Positions 1 through 7,364 of a stretch of DNA of 33,683 nt are shown piece by piece. The notes under the pieces are model-generated. The model made no database searches, was not told the origin of the DNA, and worked only from the letters and a program-made list of their open reading frames with translations. Origin of the DNA: Paenibacillus sp. N3.4 (GTDB taxonomy: Bacteria > Bacillota > Bacilli > Paenibacillales > NBRC-103111); contig NZ_VRTT01000079.1 of NCBI RefSeq assembly GCF_008017805.1, positions 1 to 33,683 of the forward strand, given 5' to 3'. The first letter of the stretch is position 1, and every line of letters begins with the position of its first letter. Both the position numbers and the translations under genes were made by a program.

Positions 1-97
1 AGTCACTGTGTAAACTAAGGAACCGCCGTATACCGAACGGTACGTACGGTGGTGTGGGAGGTCGGCTACTCAACTAATGAGTAGCCTCCTACCCGAT
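1..97 (+). mobile_element. Group II intron, 3' end (domains V and VI)
   Basis: This is the 3' terminus of a retroelement ribozyme; the rest, including any reverse transcriptase/maturase, lies left of the window. Domain V is readable as a hairpin: a 9-bp lower helix (22-30 with 45-53, one G-U pair), a two-base CG bulge at 43-44, a 4-bp upper helix (31-34 with 39-42) and a GAAC terminal loop at 35-38. The catalytic triad position reads CGC rather than AGC, as in some bacterial classes. Domain VI follows: a 9-bp helix (64-72 with 78-86) and a basal GGGAGG/CCT-CCC pairing that leaves A91 unpaired, seven bases from the predicted 3' splice site after T97. An adenosine in that position is the expected lariat branch point, and the element ends in GAT, fitting the usual AY 3' end. 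The class cannot be assigned from this fragment. Confidence 0.85.
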
Positions 98-191
98 TAC
101 ACAAGGAATTTCCCCCTATAGGCTAGAGCTTGTATTAATGGGTGGGGATTGTTACTATTTAGAAGAACAATCATGTAAGGGAGTGTGGCTA

Positions 192-524
192 ATGTCAGCA
201 GATAAATTCCATGTTGATCAGGAAGAATCGGAGAAATCTATACAGCTTCATATCAGTGGGGAGCTTGATTTGGCCGCGGCCTTAACATTTCGCTATGCGC
301 TGGAAGCCGTCGTACATCGTGAAGATAAGGAACTGGTCCTCGATGTAGGGCGATTAACTTATATTGATAGTACGGGTATTGGTATTGTAGTTTCAGTTGT
401 GAAAATTCGCGACGAGCTGAAGGCTCCTCTCATTGTTCGTAATATTCCTAGAGGTATAAAAAAACTTTTTGATCTTACGGGAATCTCCGGATTTCTAAAT
501 GAAGGGATCGAAGGTAGCGCATGA
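192..524 (+). CDS. STAS-domain anti-anti-sigma factor (RsbV-like, first copy)
   Basis: A 110-residue single STAS-domain protein of the RsbV/SpoIIAA family. In these partner switches the unphosphorylated protein binds the RsbW-type kinase and frees the sigma factor; phosphorylation of a conserved serine inactivates it. The phosphoacceptor context IDSTGIGI is intact, followed by the family's FDLTGI segment. I start at the ATG at 192, which has AAGGGAG upstream; an in-frame ATG at 138 has no comparable site and would add 18 unlike residues. The stop overlaps the following RsbW-like start by 4 bases (ATGA), so translation is coupled. A paralogous pair lies at 2077-2891. The intron end lies about 95 bases upstream, so the native promoter may be displaced. 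Confidence 0.9.
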   Translation: MSADKFHVDQEESEKSIQLHISGELDLAAALTFRYALEAVVHREDKELVLDVGRLTYIDSTGIGIVVSVVKIRDELKAPLIVRNIPRGIKKLFDLTGISGFLNEGIEGSA

Positions 525-955
525 ACGTAGTTCGCTTACAAATACCAGCTGCTGCAGAATACTTGGACATTGTCAGACTTAATCTCTATGGTGTGGCCAG
601 CAAGCTAGGGTTCTCCTATGAGGATATTGAAGATATGAAAGTAGCGGTTTCTGAAGCTTGTAATAATGCCGTGCTGCATGGGGAACCGGAAAGTGGAGGC
701 GGACAGATTCAGATTAGCTACGAGGCTGAAGAGGATAGGCTGATTGTGAAAGTGAAAGACAGTGGAGAAGGCTTCAGTTACAAGGAAGTCAGCGAGCAAG
801 CCGGACCCTTGTCAGGGACAACGGCTAGTGAGCTTAAGACTGGAGGTCTGGGCATTTATCTGATGCAAGCTTTGATGGATGAGGTTAAGGTTGTCACCCA
901 GAATGGAACTGAAGTTACGCTCGTTAAATATATGCAAGCCAAAACCACGGAATAA
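521..955 (+). CDS. RsbW-like anti-sigma serine kinase (first copy)
   Basis: A 144-residue GHKL-fold protein of the RsbW/SpoIIAB family, which holds a sigma factor inactive and phosphorylates its STAS antagonist. The N-box EACNNAVLHG (about residues 46-55), G1-like VKDSGEGF and G2 GGLGIYLM are all present, so ATP binding should be intact. It is closely related to the copy at 2433-2891, with shared EYLDIVRL, FEDIEDMKVAV-like and LMQALMD segments, but has a Gly/Ser-rich insert after the N-box. No sigma gene follows: a terminator overlaps the stop codon. Its partner sigma factor could be the nearby SigB homologue or another one; the sequence does not decide. Confidence 0.9.
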   Translation: MNVVRLQIPAAAEYLDIVRLNLYGVASKLGFSYEDIEDMKVAVSEACNNAVLHGEPESGGGQIQISYEAEEDRLIVKVKDSGEGFSYKEVSEQAGPLSGTTASELKTGGLGIYLMQALMDEVKVVTQNGTEVTLVKYMQAKTTE

Positions 956-976
956 TGGGCATTCCGTGGTTTTTTT
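941..976. terminator. Bidirectional Rho-independent terminator
   Basis: A 10-bp perfect stem (944-953 with 961-970) around the loop AATGGGC, with A-run on the left and T-run on the right. It overlaps the stop codon of the first rsbW copy and lies between it and the convergent dps, so it can serve both. Confidence 0.85.
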
Positions 977-985
977 CTATCTATT

Positions 986-1444
986 TTATTTGCCCAGGTA
1001 GGAATCAAGCATCCAGTTGTGCTTCTCAAGGGAGGAGCGGACTGCAATAAGCATATCAGCAGTCGGTTGATCTTTATGTTCTTCAGCAAGTTCAATCCCT
1101 TCCGTTAATTCCGAGCAGAGGGTGGAAAAGTCGCTAACGATCTGTCTCACCATTTGTTCTGCGTTCTCGCTATTTTTAGCTTCCTCAATAGAGGAAATGG
1201 CTAAATGTTCTTTCAGCGTTGCGGTTGGAACCGCACGAAGAGATAACATTCTCTCGGCAAGGACATCCAGGTGTAAACCGGCTTCCGTATACAACTCTTC
1301 GAATTTAATATGCAAAGTAAAGAAATTCTCACCTTTTACATACCAATGGTAATTATGCAGTTTCATATAGAGAATTGAGAAATTTGCTACCTGCTTGTTC
1401 AGAATTTCCGTAATTTGATTTGTTTTCGTCGCTACTTTAGCCAT
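986..1444 (-). CDS. dps: Dps family DNA-binding ferritin-like protein
   Basis: A 152-residue Dps/miniferritin, which oxidises and stores iron in a 12-mer and protects DNA from peroxide. The family signature is clear: NYHWYVKG at about residues 32-39, then FFTLH and the LHLDVLAERMLSL helix carrying the ferroxidase-site residues. The length is typical. The start is the ATG at 1444, with GGAGG 8 bases upstream; an upstream in-frame ATG at 1459 overlaps the ribosome binding site and is less likely. Transcription is divergent from the sigB operon, and a good SigB-type promoter precedes it (1489-1514). Dps is a SigB target in Bacillus subtilis, and a ferritin-like gene accompanies sigB in B. cereus, so the context is consistent with stress control. 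Confidence 0.95.
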   Translation of the reverse strand: MAKVATKTNQITEILNKQVANFSILYMKLHNYHWYVKGENFFTLHIKFEELYTEAGLHLDVLAERMLSLRAVPTATLKEHLAISSIEEAKNSENAEQMVRQIVSDFSTLCSELTEGIELAEEHKDQPTADMLIAVRSSLEKHNWMLDSYLGK

Positions 1445-1488
1445 ATGCGCAGCCTCCATTTAATTGGTAATATTGGATATAGTTATAA

Positions 1489-1514
1489 GTACCCCTGCCC
1501 GTGTGGTTTGAAAC
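1489..1514 (-). promoter_or_regulatory. SigB-type promoter of dps
   Basis: On the minus strand, -35 GTTTCA (1509-1514), 14-base spacer, -10 GGGTAC (1489-1494). Each box differs by one base from the B. subtilis SigB consensus GTTTAA-N12-15-GGGTAT. It shares the GTTTGAAAC palindrome (1506-1514) with the divergent sigB-operon promoter. Confidence 0.65.
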
Positions 1515-1531
1515 AGGTTTACGAGGGGAAA
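1506..1531 (+). promoter_or_regulatory. SigB-type promoter of the DUF948-rsbVW-sigB operon
   Basis: -35 GTTTGA (1506-1511), 14-base spacer, -10 GGGAAA (1526-1531), about 75 bases upstream of the DUF948 start. The -35 is good and the -10 weaker (4 of 6). Positive autoregulation of a sigB operon from an internal SigB promoter is known in Bacillus. Confidence 0.5.
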
Positions 1532-1606
1532 TATTTGATCAGAGGTTGATTCAGAAACGGATTATGAGGGTAACAATACCTAATTAACGAATTAGGGGTG
1601 ATTGAA

Positions 1607-2062
1607 ATGTTGGTACAAATTAGCGCAGTCATCGCTGCGGTTGCTTTCGTATTCCTCGTCTTTTATCTGATTCAAACTTTAAAATCATTGAAATTATCAT
1701 TAGATGAGATAACGTCTACTATGGGGCAAATGAAGAACGAAGTGACGCAGATCAGTTCTGAAGTACAAGATGTTATTCTGAACACCAATGAGATGGCAAT
1801 TGATGTACGCGCCAAGTTATCCAAGCTTAATCATCTTTTCAGCTCGGTGAATGATGTAGGTCAAGTCATTCATGAATTAACAACATCCGTCAAGCAAACA
1901 GCCACTGGTTTCATTGCTGCTGTGAAGCAAACAAGTATTCATAAGGAAGAGGCGCAGCTTAGCAGCAAGTGGAACACCATTTTGAATGGAGTTGCAATCT
2001 CCTTAGATATGTGGCAAAAAATAAAAGCTAAAAAATCACCGCATTCGAGAGTTTTGAAATAG
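1607..2062 (+). CDS. DUF948-type membrane-anchored coiled-coil protein
   Basis: A 151-residue protein with one N-terminal membrane segment (about residues 5-24), then a long heptad-like helical region rich in Ile/Leu and polar residues (about 30-110), and a basic tail. This is the layout of DUF948 proteins, small general-stress-associated membrane proteins of Firmicutes (YtxG-like) whose biochemical role is unknown. I use the ATG at 1607 because AGGGGTG lies 7 bases ahead; a GTG at 1598 falls inside that site. It is the first gene of the sigB operon, 14 bases ahead of the second rsbV. Cotranscription suggests a stress role, but no catalytic motif is visible. Confidence 0.8.
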   Translation: MLVQISAVIAAVAFVFLVFYLIQTLKSLKLSLDEITSTMGQMKNEVTQISSEVQDVILNTNEMAIDVRAKLSKLNHLFSSVNDVGQVIHELTTSVKQTATGFIAAVKQTSIHKEEAQLSSKWNTILNGVAISLDMWQKIKAKKSPHSRVLK

Positions 2063-2076
2063 AAAGGGGTCATCTT

Positions 2077-2436
2077 GTGAACGCAATACGAAAATTCAAC
2101 GTATATAAACAATCCAACGGGCATGAAAATATCATTTACTTAAGCGGTGAGCTGGACTTGTCCGCTGCGCCTGAACTAGCGGCTGTACTGGATCAAGTCG
2201 TTCATCAGAAGGATAAAAGTCTAACCTTAGATTTAAAAGAATTGCGTTATATGGATAGCACGGGGATTGGCATGTTCGTTTCTGTCCTTAAAGTGAGATC
2301 TGTGATGCATGCAGACTTCCATATTCACCACGTTCCCGCCAAAATACAACGATTGTTCGATTTAACCGGTATTTCGCGTTATTTGGCCAACAATCAGAAT
2401 AAGGGTGTTACAGAAAGGAAAGAAGAAATCATATGA
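2077..2436 (+). CDS. rsbV: RsbV-like anti-sigma factor antagonist (sigB operon copy)
   Basis: A 119-residue STAS-domain protein. The phosphoserine loop MDSTGIGMFV (about residues 58-67) and FDLTGISRYL match RsbV. It starts at GTG with AAAGGGG upstream. It overlaps rsbW by 4 bases (ATGA) and precedes rsbW and sigB in the canonical rsbV-rsbW-sigB order, which is the main reason for the name. In B. cereus the RsbY phosphatase dephosphorylates RsbV to switch SigB on. The residues after about 105 (NNQNKGVTERKEE) are a charged extension not shared with the first copy. Confidence 0.92.
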   Translation: MNAIRKFNVYKQSNGHENIIYLSGELDLSAAPELAAVLDQVVHQKDKSLTLDLKELRYMDSTGIGMFVSVLKVRSVMHADFHIHHVPAKIQRLFDLTGISRYLANNQNKGVTERKEEII

Positions 2437-2891
2437 GCCCATACATTGGCCTAACCATACCAGCAAGAGCCGAATATCTCGATATTGTCCGCCTGACTTT
2501 ATATGGAGTTGCCACGAAAGCCGGCTTCTCATTCGAGGATATCGAGGATATGAAGGTGGCTGTTGCAGAAGCCTGCAATAATGCAATTCTCCATGCATAT
2601 AATCAAGAGCAAACAGGAGTCGTAGAGGTTCAATTCGAGCCTAGTGAGGGCTACTTGCGCATATATGTGAAGGATGAAGGGAATAGCTTTAATTATGTCC
2701 AAACCGATCCTGAATTTGCTGCGCTTCACCATAAATCGCTCACGGAAGCTACAGTAGGCGGCCTCGGCCTCTTTTTGATGCAAGCTTTAATGGATGATGT
2801 GCAAGTCGTGACTAACTTAGGACGGGGAACAGAGGTTATTCTGACGAAGCAGATGACTGCGCAGCTAAGCAGAAAAGAGGAAATGGTATGA
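2433..2891 (+). CDS. rsbW: RsbW-like anti-sigma-B factor / serine kinase
   Basis: A 152-residue GHKL kinase of the RsbW type. The N-box EACNNAILHAY (about residues 47-57), G1-like VKDEGNSF and G2 GGLGLFLMQALMD are intact. It would bind the sigma factor encoded directly downstream and phosphorylate RsbV. The stop overlaps the sigB start by 4 bases (ATGA). It is strongly similar to the copy at 521-955 through the first 50 residues and the C-terminal third, and differs around the linker after the N-box, so the two may differ in partner choice. Confidence 0.93.
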   Translation: MSPYIGLTIPARAEYLDIVRLTLYGVATKAGFSFEDIEDMKVAVAEACNNAILHAYNQEQTGVVEVQFEPSEGYLRIYVKDEGNSFNYVQTDPEFAALHHKSLTEATVGGLGLFLMQALMDDVQVVTNLGRGTEVILTKQMTAQLSRKEEMV

Positions 2892-3655
2892 ATGCTAACG
2901 CATCATCCTCTAAGCCTCTATACGAAATGTACGCCAAAATGAAGATTTATCGAGAGACAGCTTGTAAAGAGACGGCCACGATACTACTGCTGCATTACGA
3001 ACCCATAGTTCGTATGGCGGTGGGTAAGATGTCGCGAAGCCGTCCTGATTTGTATGAAGATCTTTTTCAAGTGGGTCAAATGTCGATGCTCCGGTTATTT
3101 ACGCAATATGACAGCACGATGGAAATTCCATTTGAGGCTTATGCGATGAAAAGCCTGATCGGTCATCTGAAAAATTATCTGCGCGACAAGTCTTGGTACA
3201 TCCAAGTTCCAAGACGGATTAAGGAGAAGGGCTCCCTTGTGCAGCGTGCGGTCGATGAACTAACCGTTAAATTGGAACGTTCACCGAATATTGAGGAAAT
3301 TTCTGCATATTTGGAGCTCTCACAGGAAGAAACGATAGAAATTCTCGCAGGACGGGATTATTATAATTATACGTCCTTAGATACACCGCTTGCGAGTGAA
3401 GGTGACAGCGCGACAATTGGTGATATGATCGCAGGTCCTTCTGACGATTATCAAACTTTAGAGAGGCGTATGGATCTGGAGGAAGCGATGGTCTGTTTGA
3501 AAAAAGAAGAAAAAAAGGTCATTGAACTCATTTTTAACGAAGGTCTCTCACAGCGTCAAATTGCTGATTTATTAGGGGTGTCGCAAATGAGTGTTTCTCG
3601 TATTCAAAAGCGGGCTATTGATAAGTTGAAAGGCGTTATGTCTCAACACATGTAA
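2888..3655 (+). CDS. sigB: RNA polymerase sigma factor of the SigB/SigF/SigG family
   Basis: A 255-residue alternative sigma factor. Region 2 is recognisable (DLYEDLFQVGQMSMLRLFTQYD, then the -10-recognition helix near PFEAYAMKSLIGHLKNYLRDKSW), with region 3 (VPRRIKEKG...LTVKLERSPNIEEIS) and a region 4 helix-turn-helix (LSQRQIADLLGVSQMSVSRIQKRAIDKL). The order rsbV-rsbW-sigma and the SigB-like promoters nearby favour SigB over the sporulation factors SigF/SigG. It is translationally coupled to rsbW and followed 15 bases later by a PPK2 gene. The likely regulon in view is dps, its own operon, and the DUF1003 and DUF1328-YflT units. Confidence 0.92.
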   Translation: MNANASSSKPLYEMYAKMKIYRETACKETATILLLHYEPIVRMAVGKMSRSRPDLYEDLFQVGQMSMLRLFTQYDSTMEIPFEAYAMKSLIGHLKNYLRDKSWYIQVPRRIKEKGSLVQRAVDELTVKLERSPNIEEISAYLELSQEETIEILAGRDYYNYTSLDTPLASEGDSATIGDMIAGPSDDYQTLERRMDLEEAMVCLKKEEKKVIELIFNEGLSQRQIADLLGVSQMSVSRIQKRAIDKLKGVMSQHM

Positions 3656-3670
3656 AAGGAGGCTCATAGG

Positions 3671-4480
3671 ATGTTTGGCAAACACTTTTTACTGGAACAT
3701 GGAAAAAAAACGCGATTAGATCAGATCGACCCTAATGACACTGGGGCTGTCTACGATCGGGAACAGGTCGAGAACGATATTCAGCGTCTGCAAGAAAGGC
3801 TGGAAGCGTTGCAAAATATGTTGTTCGCGGAGAAGAAGCAGTCTGTGCTGTTCGTTATTCAGGGGATGGATTGCAGCGGCAAGGATGGTGTCGTCAAACA
3901 TGCTCTCGGGGGCTTACATCCACAGGGTTTTAAGGCGGTTGGCTTCAGCACGCCGACAGAAGAAGAAGCTGCTCATGATTTCATATGGCGCGCACACAAG
4001 GCTGTGCCTGCCAAAGGGATGATTGCTGCGTTCATCCGCTCGTATTATGAGGATGTCCTGATCACACGCATACATAAATGGATTAATGAAGAGGAAGCGA
4101 AACAAAGGTTCAAACATATCAACCGCTTTGAAAAGCTTTTGGAGAGCAGTGGTGTGAAAATCGTGAAGATTTTCTTGCATATTTCGAAAGACTTTCAATT
4201 AGCTAAATTGAAAAATAGACTGACAGATCCGACCAAACGGTGGAAATTCGATAAAAGTGATCTGGTGGAACGCGAATCATGGAATAAGTACCAGTCCGCC
4301 TATGAAGATATTTTTAAGCAGTGCAGTTCAGCAAGTGCGCCTTGGCATGTCGTGCCTGCTAATCATCGCTGGTACCGGGATTGGGCTGTTCTTCAAATTG
4401 CTGTTGAAGCTTTGGAAAAGATGAATCTTGCCTATCCGGAATCGGATCCTGAGTTGGATCTTATTCTTGAAAAATTATAA
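3671..4480 (+). CDS. Polyphosphate kinase 2 family protein
   Basis: A 269-residue PPK2 enzyme, a P-loop kinase that moves phosphate between polyphosphate and nucleotides. The Walker A motif GMDCSGKDG lies at about residues 65-73. The Walker B region reads RSYYEDVLITR (most family members have RSHYEDVL), and the lid segment includes DPTKRWKF. Length and motifs suggest a class III-like enzyme using AMP and ADP, but class assignment needs alignment. It starts with ATG behind AAAGGAGG, 15 bases after sigB, so it is probably the last gene of the sigB operon. That placement suggests that energy charge or polyphosphate use is part of the stress response. No hairpin terminator was found before the next gene. 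Confidence 0.9.
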   Translation: MFGKHFLLEHGKKTRLDQIDPNDTGAVYDREQVENDIQRLQERLEALQNMLFAEKKQSVLFVIQGMDCSGKDGVVKHALGGLHPQGFKAVGFSTPTEEEAAHDFIWRAHKAVPAKGMIAAFIRSYYEDVLITRIHKWINEEEAKQRFKHINRFEKLLESSGVKIVKIFLHISKDFQLAKLKNRLTDPTKRWKFDKSDLVERESWNKYQSAYEDIFKQCSSASAPWHVVPANHRWYRDWAVLQIAVEALEKMNLAYPESDPELDLILEKL

Positions 4481-4521
4481 AATGAGCATACAAAGACTGT
4501 CTTTTCTAGCTGCTGAAATAT

Positions 4522-4529
4522 GGTATAGT
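4522..4529 (+). promoter_or_regulatory. Extended -10 promoter element ahead of the hybrid kinase
   Basis: TGGTATAGT fits an extended -10 (TGnTATAnT) 55 bases before the rsbK-like start. No good -35 hexamer is visible at 16-18 bases, so this is a tentative vegetative promoter. It would let rsbK-rsbM be expressed apart from the sigB operon. Confidence 0.35.
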
Positions 4530-4583
4530 GAATAGTAGAGTGTTTACATAACATTCTCTAGGAACCTGTACTGGGAGGCAGCT

Positions 4584-7364
4584 ATGTTGAACTCTTTTAA
4601 CTTTAATATACGTGCCAAAATTATTTCCGGAAACATCTTCATCATTATATGTTTAGGGATATCCCTCCTTATGGTCAGTGATCGGATTACCTCGCTTCAG
4701 AAGGAAGTCGATTTTGTTTCCTCCCATGACATTGAGGTTCATGATCTGCTAAATCTGCTGCAAAAAAATATGCTTGATATGGAAACGAGCATGCGTGGTT
4801 TTGTGATTACGGGCGACGAGCAGTACTTGGAGCCTTACAATTCCAGTAATCGGAGCTGGCTTGATAACTACAATAAACTTCACCAGCTTGTAGGTGACAA
4901 TACCAGTCAACAAAAAAGCCTGGAGCAAATGAAGCCAACCATTCAAACATGGATTAAAAACGCAGGCGAATATAACATAAAGAATAAAAAAGATCGTAAT
5001 GAACAAGCGTTATCGGATTACTTTAAACAAAATACAGGGAAGCAAATTATGGATCAGCTGCGTACACAGTTCGATTCTTTCCTTCTCGCAGAAAAGCGTT
5101 TAACGGCTGATCGCACGATTAAATTAGCTGAAAGCAACAGTAATTTAAAAGCCGTTCTGTTTACGGTTCTTGGTTTGGTCTCGTTTTTTGCCATATTGGT
5201 AGCCTTGTTCTTATCTAATTCTATCGTCAGTACGATTCGAAAAGTCATAAGAACGATTAAGGATATCGCTGATTCTGGAGGGGATCTGGCTACTCGCATT
5301 CAGGTAGGCTCTAAGGATGAGATCGGGGAACTCGCTGAAGCGACGAACAGCTTGCTTACAAACTTAGAGAAGCAAAGCTGGATTCAAAAAAATATTACCG
5401 ATGTTTCCACGATGTATCAAGGGATTAATGATGTTACTGTTTTGGCGCAATCCTTCGTGGCCAAGCTGGCTCCACTGCTAAAGGCGGCCTATGGCGTCGT
5501 GTATCTTAGACGAAACATAGAAGGCCAGATCCGATATGTGAAAATAGCAGGTTATGCGGTTGCTGGTCAAGATACTTCGGCTGCTAGCTTTCAATTGGGT
5601 GAAGGTTTAGTGGGACAATGCGCGGTAGATAAACGGATTTTCCTGATGGATAATTTACCGGACAATCATATCAAGGTAACATCAGGTTTAGGAGATTCTA
5701 TACCACGGAGTTTATTAGTTGCCCCTATTGTTGTGGATGGCAAAACAGAAGCTGTTGTTGAATTTGCATCTTTGCACGCATTCAATGCTCAGCATCTTAG
5801 CTTAGTGGATATACTGCAAGAAAAATTCGGAACAGCGATAGTGAATGTGTTAGGTCGAATGGAAGTTGAACGTTTACTTGCTGAGTCCCAGATGCTGACG
5901 GAGGAGCTGCAGACGCAATCAGAAGAACTGCAAGCCCAGTCGGAAGAACTCCAGATGCAGCAAGAGCAGTTGCGGATTACGAATGAGTTTCTGGAGGAGC
6001 AAAACCATTTTGCTGAACAAAAAGCGACAGAATTAAAAAAAGCTAAAGATGAATTGGAAGATTTCTCACATAAATTGCAAACGAGTTCGCAGTACAAGTC
6101 AGATTTCTTGGCCAATATGTCTCATGAGTTGAGGACGCCGTTAAACAGTATTATGATTTTATCGCAGATGCTTTCAGAAAATGGCAGCGAGATGCAAATG
6201 ACGGAGGTCGTGGATTATTCGCGTGTCATGTATGCCGCGGGCAATGATTTGTTGACACTGATTGACGACATATTGGATTTATCCAAAGTGGAAGCAGGAA
6301 AAATTGAAATTATGACGGATGAGGTCAATGTGACCGAAATCCCGCAATTAATGAAAGTAATGTTCGTTCCCGTAGCTGAGAAAAAACAGTTAAATTTCGA
6401 AGTTCATATGGACCCAGATATCCCGAACGTGATAGTAACAGATGGCCAGCGTTTGCAACAAATCTTAAAAAACTTATTGTCGAATGCTTTTAAATTTACA
6501 GAACAGGGTTCTGTAACGATGAAAATCGCGTTAGCCGAGCCAACTCGGGTCAAAGAGCTATTGAAAAGAGATGCGAATGATACGGTACTAGCCTTCTCCA
6601 TCACGGATACGGGTATCGGAATTCCGATCGATAAGCAGCAAATTATTTTTGAAGCGTTTCAACAGGTAGATGGCACAACAAACCGACAATATGGCGGAAC
6701 GGGTCTTGGTCTATCTATTTGTAGAGAATTTACTCGCTTGTTAGGTGGATCTATTGTAGTCAAAAGTGAGGTTAATAAAGGCAGCACCTTTACTTTATAT
6801 ATCCCAAGTATGCTTGATATGGAGCCTATAAACCATCATGCAGGTATGTTAGAGGACGAAATTGCAGCAGCTGAGGAAGATACGGCATATGCCGAAGAAG
6901 CTGCTTCTACAATTGAACAAAAGCCAGTGATTGAATCTCCGATCAGCGCACCGCCGATGAGCCCCGATGCCGAGCTGTTTTCCGGCAAGAGGATACTGTT
7001 GGTCGATGACGATGCGCGTAATGTGTATGCGCTTGTTACTGCCCTCGAGATGAAGGGAGTGATCGTCGAGGTTGCTGATCACGGCAAGCATGCTTTGGAA
7101 TTCTTATATGGAGAATCCAGCTATGATCTCGTCTTAATGGATATTATGATGCCTGTTATGGGTGGGTATGAGGCTATGAAAGCTATTCGCCACAATAATA
7201 AATTCGATGATTTGCCGATTATTGCTCTCACAGCGAAAGCAATGAAGAGTGAGAAGGAGAAATGCTTGGAAGCCGGTGCTTCCGATTATATTACGAAACC
7301 GTTGAATATGGACCAACTATTCTCGCTAATGCGAGTATGGTTAACGAAGCAGGTGAAGCATTGA
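4584..7364 (+). CDS. rsbK: Hybrid sensor histidine kinase, CHASE3-HAMP-GAF-HisKA-HATPase-REC (RsbK-like)
   Basis: A 926-residue membrane hybrid kinase. In order: TM1 about 12-31; an extracytoplasmic CHASE3 domain about 33-185 (with MRGFVITGDEQYLEPY); TM2 about 189-211; HAMP about 212-265; GAF about 285-425; a Glu/Gln-rich coiled coil about 430-500; HisKA with SHELRTPLNS and phosphoacceptor His514; HATPase with LKNLLSNAFKF, DTGIGI and GGTGLGLSI; an acidic linker about 745-795; and a receiver domain with DDD, Asp853 in VLMDIMMP and the lysine in ITKPLN. This is the architecture of B. cereus RsbK, which controls SigB through the RsbY phosphatase. It lies directly after the sigB operon and is coupled to a CheR-like gene, as RsbK is with RsbM. 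The name rests on architecture and context. Confidence 0.88.
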   Translation: MLNSFNFNIRAKIISGNIFIIICLGISLLMVSDRITSLQKEVDFVSSHDIEVHDLLNLLQKNMLDMETSMRGFVITGDEQYLEPYNSSNRSWLDNYNKLHQLVGDNTSQQKSLEQMKPTIQTWIKNAGEYNIKNKKDRNEQALSDYFKQNTGKQIMDQLRTQFDSFLLAEKRLTADRTIKLAESNSNLKAVLFTVLGLVSFFAILVALFLSNSIVSTIRKVIRTIKDIADSGGDLATRIQVGSKDEIGELAEATNSLLTNLEKQSWIQKNITDVSTMYQGINDVTVLAQSFVAKLAPLLKAAYGVVYLRRNIEGQIRYVKIAGYAVAGQDTSAASFQLGEGLVGQCAVDKRIFLMDNLPDNHIKVTSGLGDSIPRSLLVAPIVVDGKTEAVVEFASLHAFNAQHLSLVDILQEKFGTAIVNVLGRMEVERLLAESQMLTEELQTQSEELQAQSEELQMQQEQLRITNEFLEEQNHFAEQKATELKKAKDELEDFSHKLQTSSQYKSDFLANMSHELRTPLNSIMILSQMLSENGSEMQMTEVVDYSRVMYAAGNDLLTLIDDILDLSKVEAGKIEIMTDEVNVTEIPQLMKVMFVPVAEKKQLNFEVHMDPDIPNVIVTDGQRLQQILKNLLSNAFKFTEQGSVTMKIALAEPTRVKELLKRDANDTVLAFSITDTGIGIPIDKQQIIFEAFQQVDGTTNRQYGGTGLGLSICREFTRLLGGSIVVKSEVNKGSTFTLYIPSMLDMEPINHHAGMLEDEIAAAEEDTAYAEEAASTIEQKPVIESPISAPPMSPDAELFSGKRILLVDDDARNVYALVTALEMKGVIVEVADHGKHALEFLYGESSYDLVLMDIMMPVMGGYEAMKAIRHNNKFDDLPIIALTAKAMKSEKEKCLEAGASDYITKPLNMDQLFSLMRVWLTKQVKH

